IMG/VR virus record: IMGVR_UViG_3300038441_000844
Coordinates: 1 to 35,979 of that record
Strand: one strand, 5' to 3'
Length of the DNA: 35,979 bases
DNA from: a virus
The position numbers were made by a program, and so were the translations under genes. The notes under the pieces are model-generated. The model was not told the DNA's origin. It saw only the letters and a list, made by a program, of their open reading frames with translations, and made no database searches. Below are positions 1-7,400 of this stretch, in pieces (within the stretch, counting starts at the first letter, position 1; the number at the start of each line of letters is the position of its first letter).

Positions 1-55
1 TACGGCCCTATAGTGGGTTGCATACGATTGCTCCAGTACACTTACGAGGTTCTCC

Positions 56-2227
56 ATGACCATCTTTAACAAAATTGTTCCGGGGAAAGTTGTCAACCGG
101 GGGATTAAGGATAACTCCGTCCCCGACTATGTCGTCAACTATCCTGTCTACCCGCTGCACGCGCCGGTCATCTCGATTGTCACTCCGAAAGGTGAACTGG
201 CAAGCGAGAAAGGCACGCAGTGGATCTCTGTCAGCGACTTCACCGCGATGTTCGGCGATGTGATGGACTACAAGACTCCGTACTACAACCCAACGTCTTT
301 GCTGATCCAGCAATTGACTCGTGGTGGTCAGTCGGTGATCGGTATCCGTCGTCTGTCGGCGAACAACGAAGTGTCCCGCGTGGCCTTCTCCGCTTTCGTT
401 CAACAGGTCCAAGTGCAGGATTACCAGCGTGACCTCGCCGGTAATTTCAAGCGCGACCCTGATACCGGTTTGAAAATTCCGAATGTCGGTGTCACCTACC
501 CTGGCCTGAAAGTTGTCATCCGTCCGGACGACACTGCCAAAGCTAAAGGCTACGGCAAGTTGGTTCACCGCGTGATCCCGGGTACCCCTGCTGACGGTCA
601 GACTCCTGCTGTTCCAGAAACCCTGGTTTACCCGCTGTTCGAGTTGGCTGCTGGTGTGGGCGATGCCTACAACGCCGGTGGTATCAACATGGGTATCAAC
701 AACAATACCCTGAACTGGCGTTCGATCTCCGCCTTCGTTAAATCGACTGGCGTGTTCCCGTTCGACCTGCGTATGTTCACCGACTCGGCCACCGGTGTTC
801 GCACCTACGCCAAGACCACTGACCGGAAAGAGACAGCAACCTTCACGCTGTTCCCAACCGAAGCTGGTGGTGAGCAGTTCAGCGTTAAGCGCGCTGTCGG
901 TGCCTTCACCGGTACCAACGTCAACCGCAAGATCGTCCCGATCCCTCAGCCGTTCAAAGACGCCCACGTCTACGCGGATGACATCGACACGCTTTGCCAA
1001 CTGATGTACATGGTTGAGAAAGACGTGAACGAAAGCCTGGTTGAAGTGGGTGCTCGTCCATACCAGCAGATGAACCCGTTCACCGCTACCAACCACGTTG
1101 GTGCTCCGTACTTCGCCATCCAGACCGACGACGCCACTCTGTGGGATCTCAGCGGTGCTGTGAAAGCGGCTTACGGCGTGAACCCGTTCTACCTGGCCAA
1201 CGGCGACATGCCTGCTGGCGTGACCCCAGTTGTTCCGAACGACCCGTTCGGTCTGCTGGCCGACACCAAGTTCCCAATGACCACTGGTCAGGCATGGGAA
1301 GTGACCAACAGCTTGATGGCTGCGGATCTGACGACTTACGTCAACGGTTCCGAGATCAAGAACTACACCCGTAACCGCCAGTCGGTTTTCTGGGACGTTG
1401 GTTACACCAAAGAAGTTAAAGACATCGCTGCTCAGTTGCTCGGTCAGCGTAAAGACGTCTTCTTCTTCGGTGACGCAACTGTTTGGGAACCAGGCACCCC
1501 GAACGACCTGGGTACTGTCTACTCCCGCATGGCATCGCTCGTGGCTTCGCTGCGCCTGACGCCGGAATCGGAACAGTGGGGTACTCCGACTGTGCGTGCG
1601 TCGATCAACCTGATCGAAGCGAAACTGATCAACGAAGTGACCGGTGGCTACTTCTCCGGCAACCTCGACCTGGCTTACGCGTTCGCGCTGTTCGCCGGCA
1701 ACAACAGCGGTATCATCACTGCTTCGGCTTCGCCGGACCACGGTGACAACCGTATCCTCCGCACCATGCACTCTCCGAACATCGAGTTCGAAGAAGACGA
1801 CGTGGCCAACGACAACTTCGAGAACGGCGCGATCACTCTGCGTCCGTACGACGTTGAACAACTGTATCGCCCAGCTCTGATCACCGTTTTCAACAACGTT
1901 GACTCCGTGCTGAAAGATGCGGTGACCGCGTTCCTCTGCGTGTGCATGGAGAAGATCCTGCAAGACGAATGGAACACCGTCTGCGGTGACACCTCGATCT
2001 CGGCCGCCAGCTACGCTGCGCTCGTGAAAGACGGTGCCGAACGTAAGTGCCGTGACCGCCTTGGCGGGCTGGTGAAGAACATCACCGTTCTGACTTCCTA
2101 CGACGAAACCCGTCCTGGTGGTCGTGCTGTGATGAACGCCATCGTGAATGGCTACTTCAACAAGGGCAAGTACATGATGAACCTGGATCTGTTCGCCTAC
2201 AACGAACAAGATGCAGCCACTGCTTAA
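56..2227 (+). CDS. Contractile tail sheath protein (phiKZ gp29-like)
   Basis: Predicted to form the contractile sheath around the tail tube that drives DNA injection. The 723-residue product has the length of jumbo-phage sheaths (about 700). It carries the late aromatic block expected in this group around residues 440-480 (NRQSVFWDVGYTKEVKD, then the stretch with DVFFFGDATVW), which is the most family-like part I can see. A GAGG ribosome site lies 6 bases before the ATG at 56. The tail tube gene follows after 10 bases, the usual sheath-tube pairing of myoviruses, and supports the call more than any single motif. Codon use is strongly biased to C/G third positions, as expected for an abundant virion protein. 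That bias also produces a long meaningless antisense frame. Family assignment is from recognition, not search. Confidence 0.88.
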   Translation: MTIFNKIVPGKVVNRGIKDNSVPDYVVNYPVYPLHAPVISIVTPKGELASEKGTQWISVSDFTAMFGDVMDYKTPYYNPTSLLIQQLTRGGQSVIGIRRLSANNEVSRVAFSAFVQQVQVQDYQRDLAGNFKRDPDTGLKIPNVGVTYPGLKVVIRPDDTAKAKGYGKLVHRVIPGTPADGQTPAVPETLVYPLFELAAGVGDAYNAGGINMGINNNTLNWRSISAFVKSTGVFPFDLRMFTDSATGVRTYAKTTDRKETATFTLFPTEAGGEQFSVKRAVGAFTGTNVNRKIVPIPQPFKDAHVYADDIDTLCQLMYMVEKDVNESLVEVGARPYQQMNPFTATNHVGAPYFAIQTDDATLWDLSGAVKAAYGVNPFYLANGDMPAGVTPVVPNDPFGLLADTKFPMTTGQAWEVTNSLMAADLTTYVNGSEIKNYTRNRQSVFWDVGYTKEVKDIAAQLLGQRKDVFFFGDATVWEPGTPNDLGTVYSRMASLVASLRLTPESEQWGTPTVRASINLIEAKLINEVTGGYFSGNLDLAYAFALFAGNNSGIITASASPDHGDNRILRTMHSPNIEFEEDDVANDNFENGAITLRPYDVEQLYRPALITVFNNVDSVLKDAVTAFLCVCMEKILQDEWNTVCGDTSISAASYAALVKDGAERKCRDRLGGLVKNITVLTSYDETRPGGRAVMNAIVNGYFNKGKYMMNLDLFAYNEQDAATA

Positions 2228-2237
2228 GGAGTAATTC

Positions 2238-3188
2238 ATGGCTACCACCCCAATTCCGGGCACCTCCGCTGGCGGTTCTTCGCCGGCAACGAACTACCCG
2301 CACCGCGACGCGAACACACTGCTGCCAGAGAGTGATGCCTTCGTCCAGGCGCTGGACCTCGCCAAACGTCCTGTCATCAACGCCGAATCCGGTGGCATGT
2401 ACGGTTGGGCAGGTAACGTCTTCGAGTACATCAGTGCTCAGCCTCACGTTTCGCAACAGAGCTGGTGCATCATGCTCAGCACGCCGATGATGTTCTCCCG
2501 CCTCCCAGGTGGCGATCGTCTGCACGCACTGTGCAAAGCGTTCTTCGAGAACCGCTCGCAGTCCTTCGAAGGTCTGCAAGATCGTACCGAACACGCCTTC
2601 GGGCGTATGGAATGGACTGGCCACGTCATGTCCATCCCTACCGGCGCGACTCGTACCCTGGGTAGCGTGACTCATACCGTGATCGACGTAGAAGGTGAAT
2701 CTTTCACCAAGCTGCTGAAGATCTGGGGTCAGTGGGGCGTGATGGATCCAGAAATCATGAACGCCAAACTCGTGATCCTCGACGAGCCAGGTGACATGCT
2801 GCTGGACGAAGTGTCGGCTGCGGCTTGCTACTTCGAACCAACTCGCAACATGCGTGACATTGCTCACGCCGCGATCGTTGTTGGTATGATGCCTAACGGC
2901 ACTGTGCCAATCGAGTTGAAGCGCAACAAGGCCGAAGAGAACACCATCCGCACCATTCAGATGGAGTTCACCGGTGTTGTTGAATTCGACACCCTGGCAG
3001 TGAAGCAAATCGCTCGCGAAATGCTGGCACTCCTGCCGCTGTACAACCCGGACGCTATCGACGCGCCTGAGGGCTTCAAGTCTCGCACCTCGACTCTGGA
3101 AGCGCTGACCAACGCCGGTACCATCGAGCGTATGACCACGCAGAAAGAATCCGTGAGCGAAACTGCTTCTGGCCAGTACATGGGCTAA
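2238..3188 (+). CDS. Tail tube protein (phiKZ gp30-like)
   Basis: Predicted to polymerise into the inner tail tube through which DNA and injected proteins pass. The 316-residue protein begins with a Ser/Gly/Pro-rich N-terminus (about 20 residues). A compact mixed region follows, containing WCIMLSTPMMFSRLPGGDRL around residues 76-95. An AAGGAG ribosome site precedes the ATG, and the gene starts 10 bases after the sheath stop, so the two are surely co-transcribed. A very strong hairpin follows. Size, position and highly expressed codon choice fit a jumbo-phage tube protein. No catalytic motif is visible. The main alternative is another abundant tail protein. Confidence 0.8.
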   Translation: MATTPIPGTSAGGSSPATNYPHRDANTLLPESDAFVQALDLAKRPVINAESGGMYGWAGNVFEYISAQPHVSQQSWCIMLSTPMMFSRLPGGDRLHALCKAFFENRSQSFEGLQDRTEHAFGRMEWTGHVMSIPTGATRTLGSVTHTVIDVEGESFTKLLKIWGQWGVMDPEIMNAKLVILDEPGDMLLDEVSAAACYFEPTRNMRDIAHAAIVVGMMPNGTVPIELKRNKAEENTIRTIQMEFTGVVEFDTLAVKQIAREMLALLPLYNPDAIDAPEGFKSRTSTLEALTNAGTIERMTTQKESVSETASGQYMG

Positions 3189-3207
3189 GTAGCGAAAGCG
3201 GAATAGA

Positions 3208-3246
3208 CCCCTACCCCACGCCCCTTATGGAGGCGTGGGGTAGGGG
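3208..3246. terminator. Bidirectional terminator between convergent units
   Basis: A perfect 15-bp stem (3208-3222 with 3232-3246; CCCCTACCCCACGCC) closes a 9-base loop. It sits between the stop of the tail tube gene (plus) and the stop of the 145-residue gene (minus), so it can end transcription from both sides. The plus side is followed by GTATTT. Confidence 0.85.
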
Positions 3247-3270
3247 GTATTTCTGCGCTCTTATAAAGCA

Positions 3271-3708
3271 TTAAGGTCGTTTGTCCCTTCTACGGTCTTC
3301 CGTATACAACACGCCTCGAATGCACGTAAGGGCGTAGTTATTCATCAGCACCACCTGCCTGAAGACTTCCAGGTCTTTTGAGTGGGACTTGTTCTTGCCG
3401 TCAGTCGGGTTGGCCCGCATGATAAACTTGTAAACCTGTTGGTCAGTGTACCAGCCTGGGAAGACGATCTCCCAACCATCCGCTTTTCGCAGTATGTTGG
3501 GATACTCCAGACTCCAATCCCTGGTAATTCTGACGCAACCCGCGTAGATACCCAACTTGTAGGTAAACACCATACCGTTGACGGTTCTCTCGACGTGGTA
3601 GGAGAACGCTCGACTTTCCATCACTCGTTGGATAACCAGAATGATTAGCACCGCATAGATAATCAACAGTGCAAAGTTAACTCCGATATCGTACGTAGTT
3701 TTGGACAT
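3271..3708 (-). CDS. Small membrane-anchored protein of unknown function
   Basis: Not recognised. The 145-residue protein has a clear N-terminal hydrophobic helix at about residues 10-27 (VNFALLIIYAVLIILVIQ). A soluble, basic domain of about 115 residues follows, ending in a charged tail (EDRRRDKRP). This looks like a single-pass protein with a short N-terminal segment, with the bulk on one side of the inner membrane. AGGAGG lies 6 bases before the ATG. It is the last gene of a minus-strand unit with the 246-residue gene, whose stop is 10 bases upstream. A superinfection or host-takeover role is possible, but nothing in the sequence proves it. Confidence 0.75.
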   Translation of the reverse strand: MSKTTYDIGVNFALLIIYAVLIILVIQRVMESRAFSYHVERTVNGMVFTYKLGIYAGCVRITRDWSLEYPNILRKADGWEIVFPGWYTDQQVYKFIMRANPTDGKNKSHSKDLEVFRQVVLMNNYALTCIRGVLYTEDRRRDKRP

Positions 3709-3718
3709 ATTGGGCCTC

Positions 3719-4459
3719 CTAAGCGAATATGTGCTTAGCGTTTTGGTTAATGAGGTTCTTGATGAGTTCTTGGTTTTCAGCTATGACGTTGAACTTATGA
3801 ATTTCCTCTCGATACACCTCCTTAGCAACTTGGGATACTGCATTCCAGATGCTTCCTTTATAGCCGTAACGGCCGGTGAATTTAGCTGCTAATGAGTTCA
3901 CCCACTCTTCAAGATCAATGGGGTCGTCATTATCAACCGCGCTTGGGTCTTTGTTCGCTTTGACAAAGACGGTTACCAGCTTGGCTGGATTCGGATACAC
4001 GACATCGACAAGGGTCCTGACGTTGTGCACAAGAATGGTAATACGAGTACGGTCCGACAACTTCATGCTGTGCGGGTATACCGGTCGACAGCTACGACTG
4101 ATGAACCGCTCGTCAACGGCATTAAAGAACCCGGGTGCGTGTTGCTTTAAGAACGGGTAGGTTAAGCCAGGCGAAACTTCATAGGGGAACTCAGCGGAGT
4201 AAGCGTGTCCGGTTTCCATCAGGAAAACAATGGCATACGCGATGGATAGCTCGTCCTGAGTCAAGTCCTGTCGGCTCGAAAGCTGCCGAGTAAGCCTTAT
4301 AGCATTGAGCAAAAACACATGGTCATAGTCGCCCATTTGAACTTGTCGCAGGTGCTGAAACGCCGCAATAACAAAGTTCATCGGAAGGTAAGGTCCGGTT
4401 ATGGATAACAGTTCCGAGAAGGTCTCGAAGTCCTTTCGATCACTACTGGTCAGGGGCAT
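3719..4459 (-). CDS. Hypothetical 246-residue protein, mostly helical
   Basis: Not recognised with confidence. The frame is open further upstream to 4525, but that would run through the terminator hairpin and has no ribosome site. The ATG at 4459 is preceded by GGGAG at correct distance and gives 246 residues starting MPLTSSDRKD. The middle holds helical segments with ISRSCRPVYPHSM and ITILVHNVRTLVDVVYP. The His-Asn pair and spaced acidic and His residues loosely resemble a degenerate HD-type phosphohydrolase, but no proper HD doublet is present, so I do not assign it. It is first in a two-gene unit with the membrane protein downstream. Confidence 0.7.
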   Translation of the reverse strand: MPLTSSDRKDFETFSELLSITGPYLPMNFVIAAFQHLRQVQMGDYDHVFLLNAIRLTRQLSSRQDLTQDELSIAYAIVFLMETGHAYSAEFPYEVSPGLTYPFLKQHAPGFFNAVDERFISRSCRPVYPHSMKLSDRTRITILVHNVRTLVDVVYPNPAKLVTVFVKANKDPSAVDNDDPIDLEEWVNSLAAKFTGRYGYKGSIWNAVSQVAKEVYREEIHKFNVIAENQELIKNLINQNAKHIFA

Positions 4460-4473
4460 AGTAAATCTCCCAC

Positions 4474-4512
4474 AAAAAAATAAGAGAAGAAGGGGAGGGG
4501 CGAAACCGCCCC
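4474..4512 (-). terminator. Rho-independent terminator
   Basis: Read on the minus strand, GGGGCG-GTTT-CGCCCC forms a short GC-rich stem (4497-4502 with 4507-4512). A pyrimidine-rich stretch and a run of seven T follow (A run at 4474-4480). It starts right after the stop of the secreted 147-residue gene. Confidence 0.7.
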
Positions 4513-4517
4513 ACCTC

Positions 4518-4961
4518 TTAATCAACTTCGGTCATATTTTCAAACAGTTCGTAGTCGTCAAACTTTGAACGCATCGACTTGGGGTCGCAGTTCTCGTAAG
4601 ACTTCTCAACACCACCAGACATGATTTGCAGGTAACCGGTTTTCGATCCCTGCTTGTCCATGAAGCCAATGTTGTAGAACTTATCTCCGTCCGTAACATA
4701 CATCTCACGGCTCAGAGAACCTTCTTCCTTGGACATCCGACCGGAGGTGCCGAGGTTGTTGGAACGTTTCATGATGGTCACATCCGGTATATCCAGATTC
4801 TGGCCGTAGCTGAATGTGAACACATCAGTACCTGGGTTGTGCTCGACCAACACATGTTCCCCTTTAGGCAGGTCACATACGAAGACCACTTCATTACTTG
4901 CTGCGTGTGCGGTACCCAGCATCAACGACACCAGTACGAACAGACCTGTTACATATTTCAT
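4518..4961 (-). CDS. Secreted (periplasmic) small protein of unknown function
   Basis: The first 20 residues form a textbook Sec signal peptide: Met-Lys, a hydrophobic core GLFVLVSLML, then GTAHA-A as a type I signal peptidase site. The mature part, about 127 residues, has two cysteines (one in FVCDLPKG, one in ENCDPKS) that could form a disulfide in the periplasm. The rest looks beta-rich and polar. The start overlaps the stop of the upstream 120-residue gene in an ATGA arrangement, so translation is coupled. Phage genes exporting a soluble periplasmic protein are uncommon. An envelope-acting role (exclusion, lysis control) is plausible but is inference only. Confidence 0.78.
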   Translation of the reverse strand: MKYVTGLFVLVSLMLGTAHAASNEVVFVCDLPKGEHVLVEHNPGTDVFTFSYGQNLDIPDVTIMKRSNNLGTSGRMSKEEGSLSREMYVTDGDKFYNIGFMDKQGSKTGYLQIMSGGVEKSYENCDPKSMRSKFDDYELFENMTEVD

Positions 4962-5320
4962 GCGTTAACTCCTTGTGGGATGCGTAGATCCTTTCTTATT
5001 TGAAAGGTGGTTTTATTTACGAACTGTTGGAATTCCGGAATGCCTTCTTGTGCCACGCGAGCTGCGAGTGCATCAGCAAACAGAACGAAAGCCTTCAGGA
5101 TATCGCTATCCCGAAACCACGCGTTGTCGAAGATGAGGAACTGATTCACCACAGGGCAAATAGTTCCAACCGTCTTGTCACCGCGGTGGATCAGAATGGT
5201 TGGAACCGCCGTTGTGAAACTCCAACCCTCGTGTTTAAAACTTACACTGAACCCACGTTTAGCTTGGGTGTTTACTTCCGTTGCCAAGGACATCAGGCAA
5301 GCGTGATGTGGTGCGAACAT
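4958..5320 (-). CDS. Hypothetical 120-residue protein
   Basis: Not recognised. The start at 5320 is fixed by a strong AAGGAGG four bases before the ATG. The product is a small soluble alpha/beta protein with a hydrophobic central strand pattern (TAVPTILIHRGDKTVG) and an alanine-rich helix (AFVLFADALAARVAQEG). It is the middle gene of a tight three-gene minus unit: it begins 12 bases after the GNAT-like gene and overlaps the secreted-protein gene by 4 bases. No signal peptide or membrane segment is visible. Confidence 0.72.
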   Translation of the reverse strand: MFAPHHACLMSLATEVNTQAKRGFSVSFKHEGWSFTTAVPTILIHRGDKTVGTICPVVNQFLIFDNAWFRDSDILKAFVLFADALAARVAQEGIPEFQQFVNKTTFQIRKDLRIPQGVNA

Positions 5321-5332
5321 AAGGCCTCCTTA

Positions 5333-5662
5333 TCAAGCGGCGAGTTTACCGTTGAAGTCCATGCCAAAATTGAATGCCTTCTTGTGCATAAAGAAGTCAC
5401 CAGTCAGTTTCTTTACCGAACCAAATGTACGTTCCGACGGGGTGATGTAAACAGCACCGGTCCGCCAGAAGCCATCGGGGTCTTGACGCGGGATAACAAA
5501 GCCAACAGCCTTGCCACCTTTAACAAACACATACAGCTCGTGGAAGTGACGGATCCAAGAGCTGACGTCGCCTAACCAACGATCCTGTTTGGATTCGTCA
5601 ATCAGCCATTTGTCAGCTTCTTCGCCACGCCTAATGAAGCCAACTTCAGTCTTGTATTCCAT
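5333..5662 (-). CDS. Small GNAT-acetyltransferase-like protein (degenerate or truncated)
   Basis: The 109-residue sequence resembles the core of a GNAT N-acetyltransferase. A strand VFVKGGKAVGFVIPR is followed by FWRTGAVYITPSERTFGSV, which matches the family pattern of beta-4 leading into the acetyl-CoA pyrophosphate loop (R/Q-x-x-G-x-G/A). Here the loop reads R-T-F-G-S-V, lacking the last small residue, and the protein is shorter than a full GNAT (about 150). It may be inactive or a binding derivative. The C-terminus FNFGMDFNGKLAA resembles that of the 57-residue gene at 7440-7613. It is the first gene after the promoter-like block at 5707-5760, with AGGAG before the ATG. Confidence 0.6.
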   Translation of the reverse strand: MEYKTEVGFIRRGEEADKWLIDESKQDRWLGDVSSWIRHFHELYVFVKGGKAVGFVIPRQDPDGFWRTGAVYITPSERTFGSVKKLTGDFFMHKKAFNFGMDFNGKLAA

Positions 5663-5686
5663 GATTAATCTCCTGATTAGTTAAAC

Positions 5687-5706
5687 TGCCTTTGATCCCA
5701 AAGGCA
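5687..5706 (-). promoter_or_regulatory. 5' leader hairpin
   Basis: TGCCTTTG and CAAAGGCA form a perfect 8-bp stem with a 4-base loop. On the minus strand it lies between the promoter-like block and the ribosome site of the gene starting at 5662, so it would be in the transcript's 5' leader. It may protect the 5' end or modulate translation. It has no T tract and is not a good terminator. Confidence 0.45.
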
Positions 5707-5760
5707 TTTGTATTGCTTACTAACCGGGTAATATAGGTCTGAGATCGAATGTAAGTTAAA
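5707..5760 (-). promoter_or_regulatory. Promoter-like block, copy A
   Basis: Read on the minus strand, this block holds TTTAACTTACATT, 11 bases, CTATATTAC, then AGTAAGCAATACAAA. A second copy with exactly the same internal spacing stands at 7325-7378; 42 of 54 positions are identical with no gaps. TTAACT and TATATT are 18 bases apart, so it could act as a sigma70-like -35/-10 pair. AT-rich early promoters used by the injected phage polymerase are known for phiKZ relatives and are the alternative. The first downstream start codon is at 5662. Confidence 0.65.
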
Positions 5761-5786
5761 TTCCGACAAAACAAATAAACCGTGTA

Positions 5787-5819
5787 ATAACCTCCTACCC
5801 GTAATGGGTAGGAGGTTAT
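5787..5819 (-). terminator. Hairpin terminator
   Basis: A perfect 14-bp inverted repeat (ATAACCTCCTACCC, 5787-5800 with 5806-5819) with a 5-base loop stands 10 bases after the stop of the 180-residue gene and upstream of the next promoter-like block. The minus-strand tail is TA-rich but lacks a long pure T run. Confidence 0.78.
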
Positions 5820-5828
5820 ACGGCTTAC

Positions 5829-6371
5829 TTAGTAGTGCGCGGTTGATTGGTGAGGAGGGCGATGCGCGTTACTGAACAGTTCCGCCTCTTCAGCCTTTTC
5901 CATTGCACGAGTCTTCACCCGACGATGGACAGCCATCACACGTTCCAGCCGGGCCATGTGGTTGCCGATGTTGTGCGAAGAGTTGTGCTGGCTTACTACC
6001 CGAGTCAGCACTTCCAACGTTACCAGATCACCGGCCGCAGCACCGATGAAGAAGTCGAGGGATTCCGGTGCGATCACATCGAGACTGAATGGACCGTGAC
6101 CCAGCGGATACATCTCAGTGACGGCCACAACACCTACGCGCGTACCGACCATGATGATGCGACGCCCATCCTCGGCCTGCGACTTACACACTTCACCGAT
6201 CTCCATCGGGTGATGGATGATGGCGAAGATGTATTTATCACCTTCGTCTTCCACAACCCAGTCTTCACTGAATGGAGTGAAGTCCAGAATCTTGGTGAGG
6301 GTGTTAGTGAATGCATCTTGCAGCTGGCGTTCGTTGAAAGCTTGTTGCTGTACTGCGGTCAAATCGTTCAT
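5829..6371 (-). CDS. Hypothetical 180-residue protein
   Basis: Not recognised. The N-terminal 30 residues are Gln/Asn-rich and helical. A compact domain follows (about residues 35-115) with alternating hydrophobic strands (KYIFAIIHHPMEIGEV, RRIIMVGTRVGVVAVTEMYP). The last 65 residues are a charged helix with many His, Arg and Glu (LERVMAVHRRVKTRAMEKAEEAE, partly). A CAGGA ribosome site is about 9 bases before the ATG. It is the final gene of a four-gene minus unit that starts with the lipoprotein-like peptide at 7304. Confidence 0.72.
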   Translation of the reverse strand: MNDLTAVQQQAFNERQLQDAFTNTLTKILDFTPFSEDWVVEDEGDKYIFAIIHHPMEIGEVCKSQAEDGRRIIMVGTRVGVVAVTEMYPLGHGPFSLDVIAPESLDFFIGAAAGDLVTLEVLTRVVSQHNSSHNIGNHMARLERVMAVHRRVKTRAMEKAEEAELFSNAHRPPHQSTAHY

Positions 6372-6413
6372 GCCGTCAAATCCTGTACAAGAGTGTAAGA
6401 GTGTTAGGGAGGA

Positions 6414-6800
6414 TTAGAACTTTACAACATTGGTCAGTTGACCGCTGCTGAATGGGAAACCTGCTTGCTCGGCGTTGTATTGCTCAACGCCGTCTTCTAC
6501 TGGAGCACCGTGCAGCTCGATGGTGCCGCCTACCGAATTGGTAGACAGGTGAACACCACCACGGGTATCCATGTAAACCGAGTTCAAGCAGAAGTAACGC
6601 GCATCGATCAGGGCAACAACAGTTTGCTTGTCGCCTTTCTCGATGGTGGCCAGACCCCACAGCTGCATGGTCTTGCCGGCGCCGTGGTCATCGGCGACCA
6701 AACCATTAACAGCTTCAGCCGCCGCATAGATCAACGCATTACCTACTTTCAGGTTAGGGTTGGTAGCAACAGATACAACAGCAACGTTTGCATTAGTCAT
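6414..6800 (-). CDS. Hypothetical 128-residue beta-rich protein
   Basis: Not recognised. Alternating short hydrophobic strands and glycine turns suggest a beta-sandwich: NVAVVSVATNP near the start, then WGLATIEKGDKQTVVALIDA, then GGVHLSTNSVGGTIELHG. One cysteine is present. A GAGKT tetrad-like string near residue 40 looks like a P-loop but is not correctly spaced. AAGGA lies upstream of the ATG. It is flanked by two other small unknown genes in the same orientation; the gaps are about 40 bases. Confidence 0.72.
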   Translation of the reverse strand: MTNANVAVVSVATNPNLKVGNALIYAAAEAVNGLVADDHGAGKTMQLWGLATIEKGDKQTVVALIDARYFCLNSVYMDTRGGVHLSTNSVGGTIELHGAPVEDGVEQYNAEQAGFPFSSGQLTNVVKF

Positions 6801-6838
6801 GATTCAATTCCTTGTATTTCAGGGTAGGTAGTTTGTTA

Positions 6839-7159
6839 TCAGTTTGTAGCGTCGTCTAACGCTTTGGTCAGACGTTCGATCACTTTGTTAACATCGGCGG
6901 TTTCGTAGATAACGAATAGCCCGCCCGGAGCGATGTCGCTATCAGCCCATGGATTGTCCGTTTCGAGGGGAAAGGAATTTCCAGTGATACCCATGTCGAT
7001 ATCGAACAGTTCCTCATGCCCAGCGCCAGATGCATCGGAAAGATGCTGGACCGTGGCACCAGGACCCTTGATAAGCATTTCGTACAGACCCAGTGGATAC
7101 CGGGTAAACACTGTGCCCTCTGGGAGGGATTGCAGTACATCCATACCAACTACTTTCAT
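6839..7159 (-). CDS. Hypothetical 106-residue acidic protein
   Basis: Not recognised. The protein is acidic, starts MKVVGMDVLQSLPEGTVF, and has an Asp/Gly-rich centre (EELFDIDMGITGNSFPLE). It ends with a short amphipathic helix (VNKVIERLTKALDDATN). AAGGAA precedes the ATG. The start is 13 bases after the stop of the 43-residue lipoprotein-like gene, so the two share a transcript driven from the promoter-like block at 7325-7378. Confidence 0.7.
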   Translation of the reverse strand: MKVVGMDVLQSLPEGTVFTRYPLGLYEMLIKGPGATVQHLSDASGAGHEELFDIDMGITGNSFPLETDNPWADSDIAPGGLFVIYETADVNKVIERLTKALDDATN

Positions 7160-7172
7160 GTTCGGTTCCTTG

Positions 7173-7304
7173 TTAGCGGGAAGTCAATGCGTTGCTAATA
7201 CCGTTAGAGATGTATTGCGAACTCGTCCCGGCGTCAGTACCGGAGCAAGCTGCACAAATCCCAACGATAGCAATAACGAGACCGATGAGTGTAAGTGCTT
7301 TCAT
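7173..7304 (-). CDS. Small lipoprotein-like or secreted peptide (43 residues)
   Basis: The peptide starts MKALTLIGLVIAIVGICAAC and continues SGTDAGTSS, ending NALTSR. A single Lys, a hydrophobic core, then Cys-Ala-Ala-Cys followed by Ser-Gly-Thr resembles a lipoprotein signal peptide with the lipidated Cys at residue 20. The -3 position is Cys rather than the usual Leu/Val, so the lipobox is imperfect. I chose the ATG at 7304 because AGGAG lies 7 bases before it; an in-frame ATG two codons earlier sits only one base after that site. It is the first gene after promoter-like block B. Small outer-membrane lipoproteins are used as outer spanins or exclusion factors; neither role is shown here. 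Confidence 0.7.
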   Translation of the reverse strand: MKALTLIGLVIAIVGICAACSGTDAGTSSQYISNGISNALTSR

Positions 7305-7324
7305 TTGCATGCTCCTAAAAGTTA

Positions 7325-7378
7325 TTTGTATTACTTACTGAAATGGTAATATAGACTTGAAACTTAATGTAAGTTAAA
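7325..7378 (-). promoter_or_regulatory. Promoter-like block, copy B
   Basis: This is the second copy of the block at 5707-5760, with identical spacing of its three conserved parts (minus strand: TTTAACTTACATT, 11 bases, CTATATTAC, 6 bases, AGTAAGTAATACAAA). It lies 21 bases upstream of the start codon at 7304, immediately downstream of a terminator. The CTATATTAC core ends about 42 bases before the gene. Confidence 0.65.
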
Positions 7379-7400
7379 AAGAAAGAAAGCAAACATAACC

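Noticed and set aside
1-55. Possible promoter (CTATAGTG) before the tail sheath gene
   Set aside because: It resembles the CTATATTAC box only partly and lies at the window edge, so upstream elements or genes cannot be judged.
8-2263. 751-residue antisense open frame across the whole tail sheath gene
   Set aside because: It mirrors the sheath gene's codon bias (C/G at third positions removes stops on the opposite strand), has no ribosome site and a His/Val/Arg-rich composition typical of shadows.
3719-4459. HD-type phosphohydrolase for the 246-residue protein
   Set aside because: Only isolated His and a His-Asn pair are seen; the His-Asp doublet and spacing are missing, so the name is not supported.
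4460-4525. Upstream extension of the 246-residue gene to 4525
   Set aside because: It would translate through the terminator hairpin and has no ribosome site; GGGAG before 4459 gives a better start.
6670-6700. P-loop lookalike (GAGKT) in the 128-residue protein
   Set aside because: The spacing does not fit A/G-x4-GK-S/T, and no Walker B or fold context is visible.
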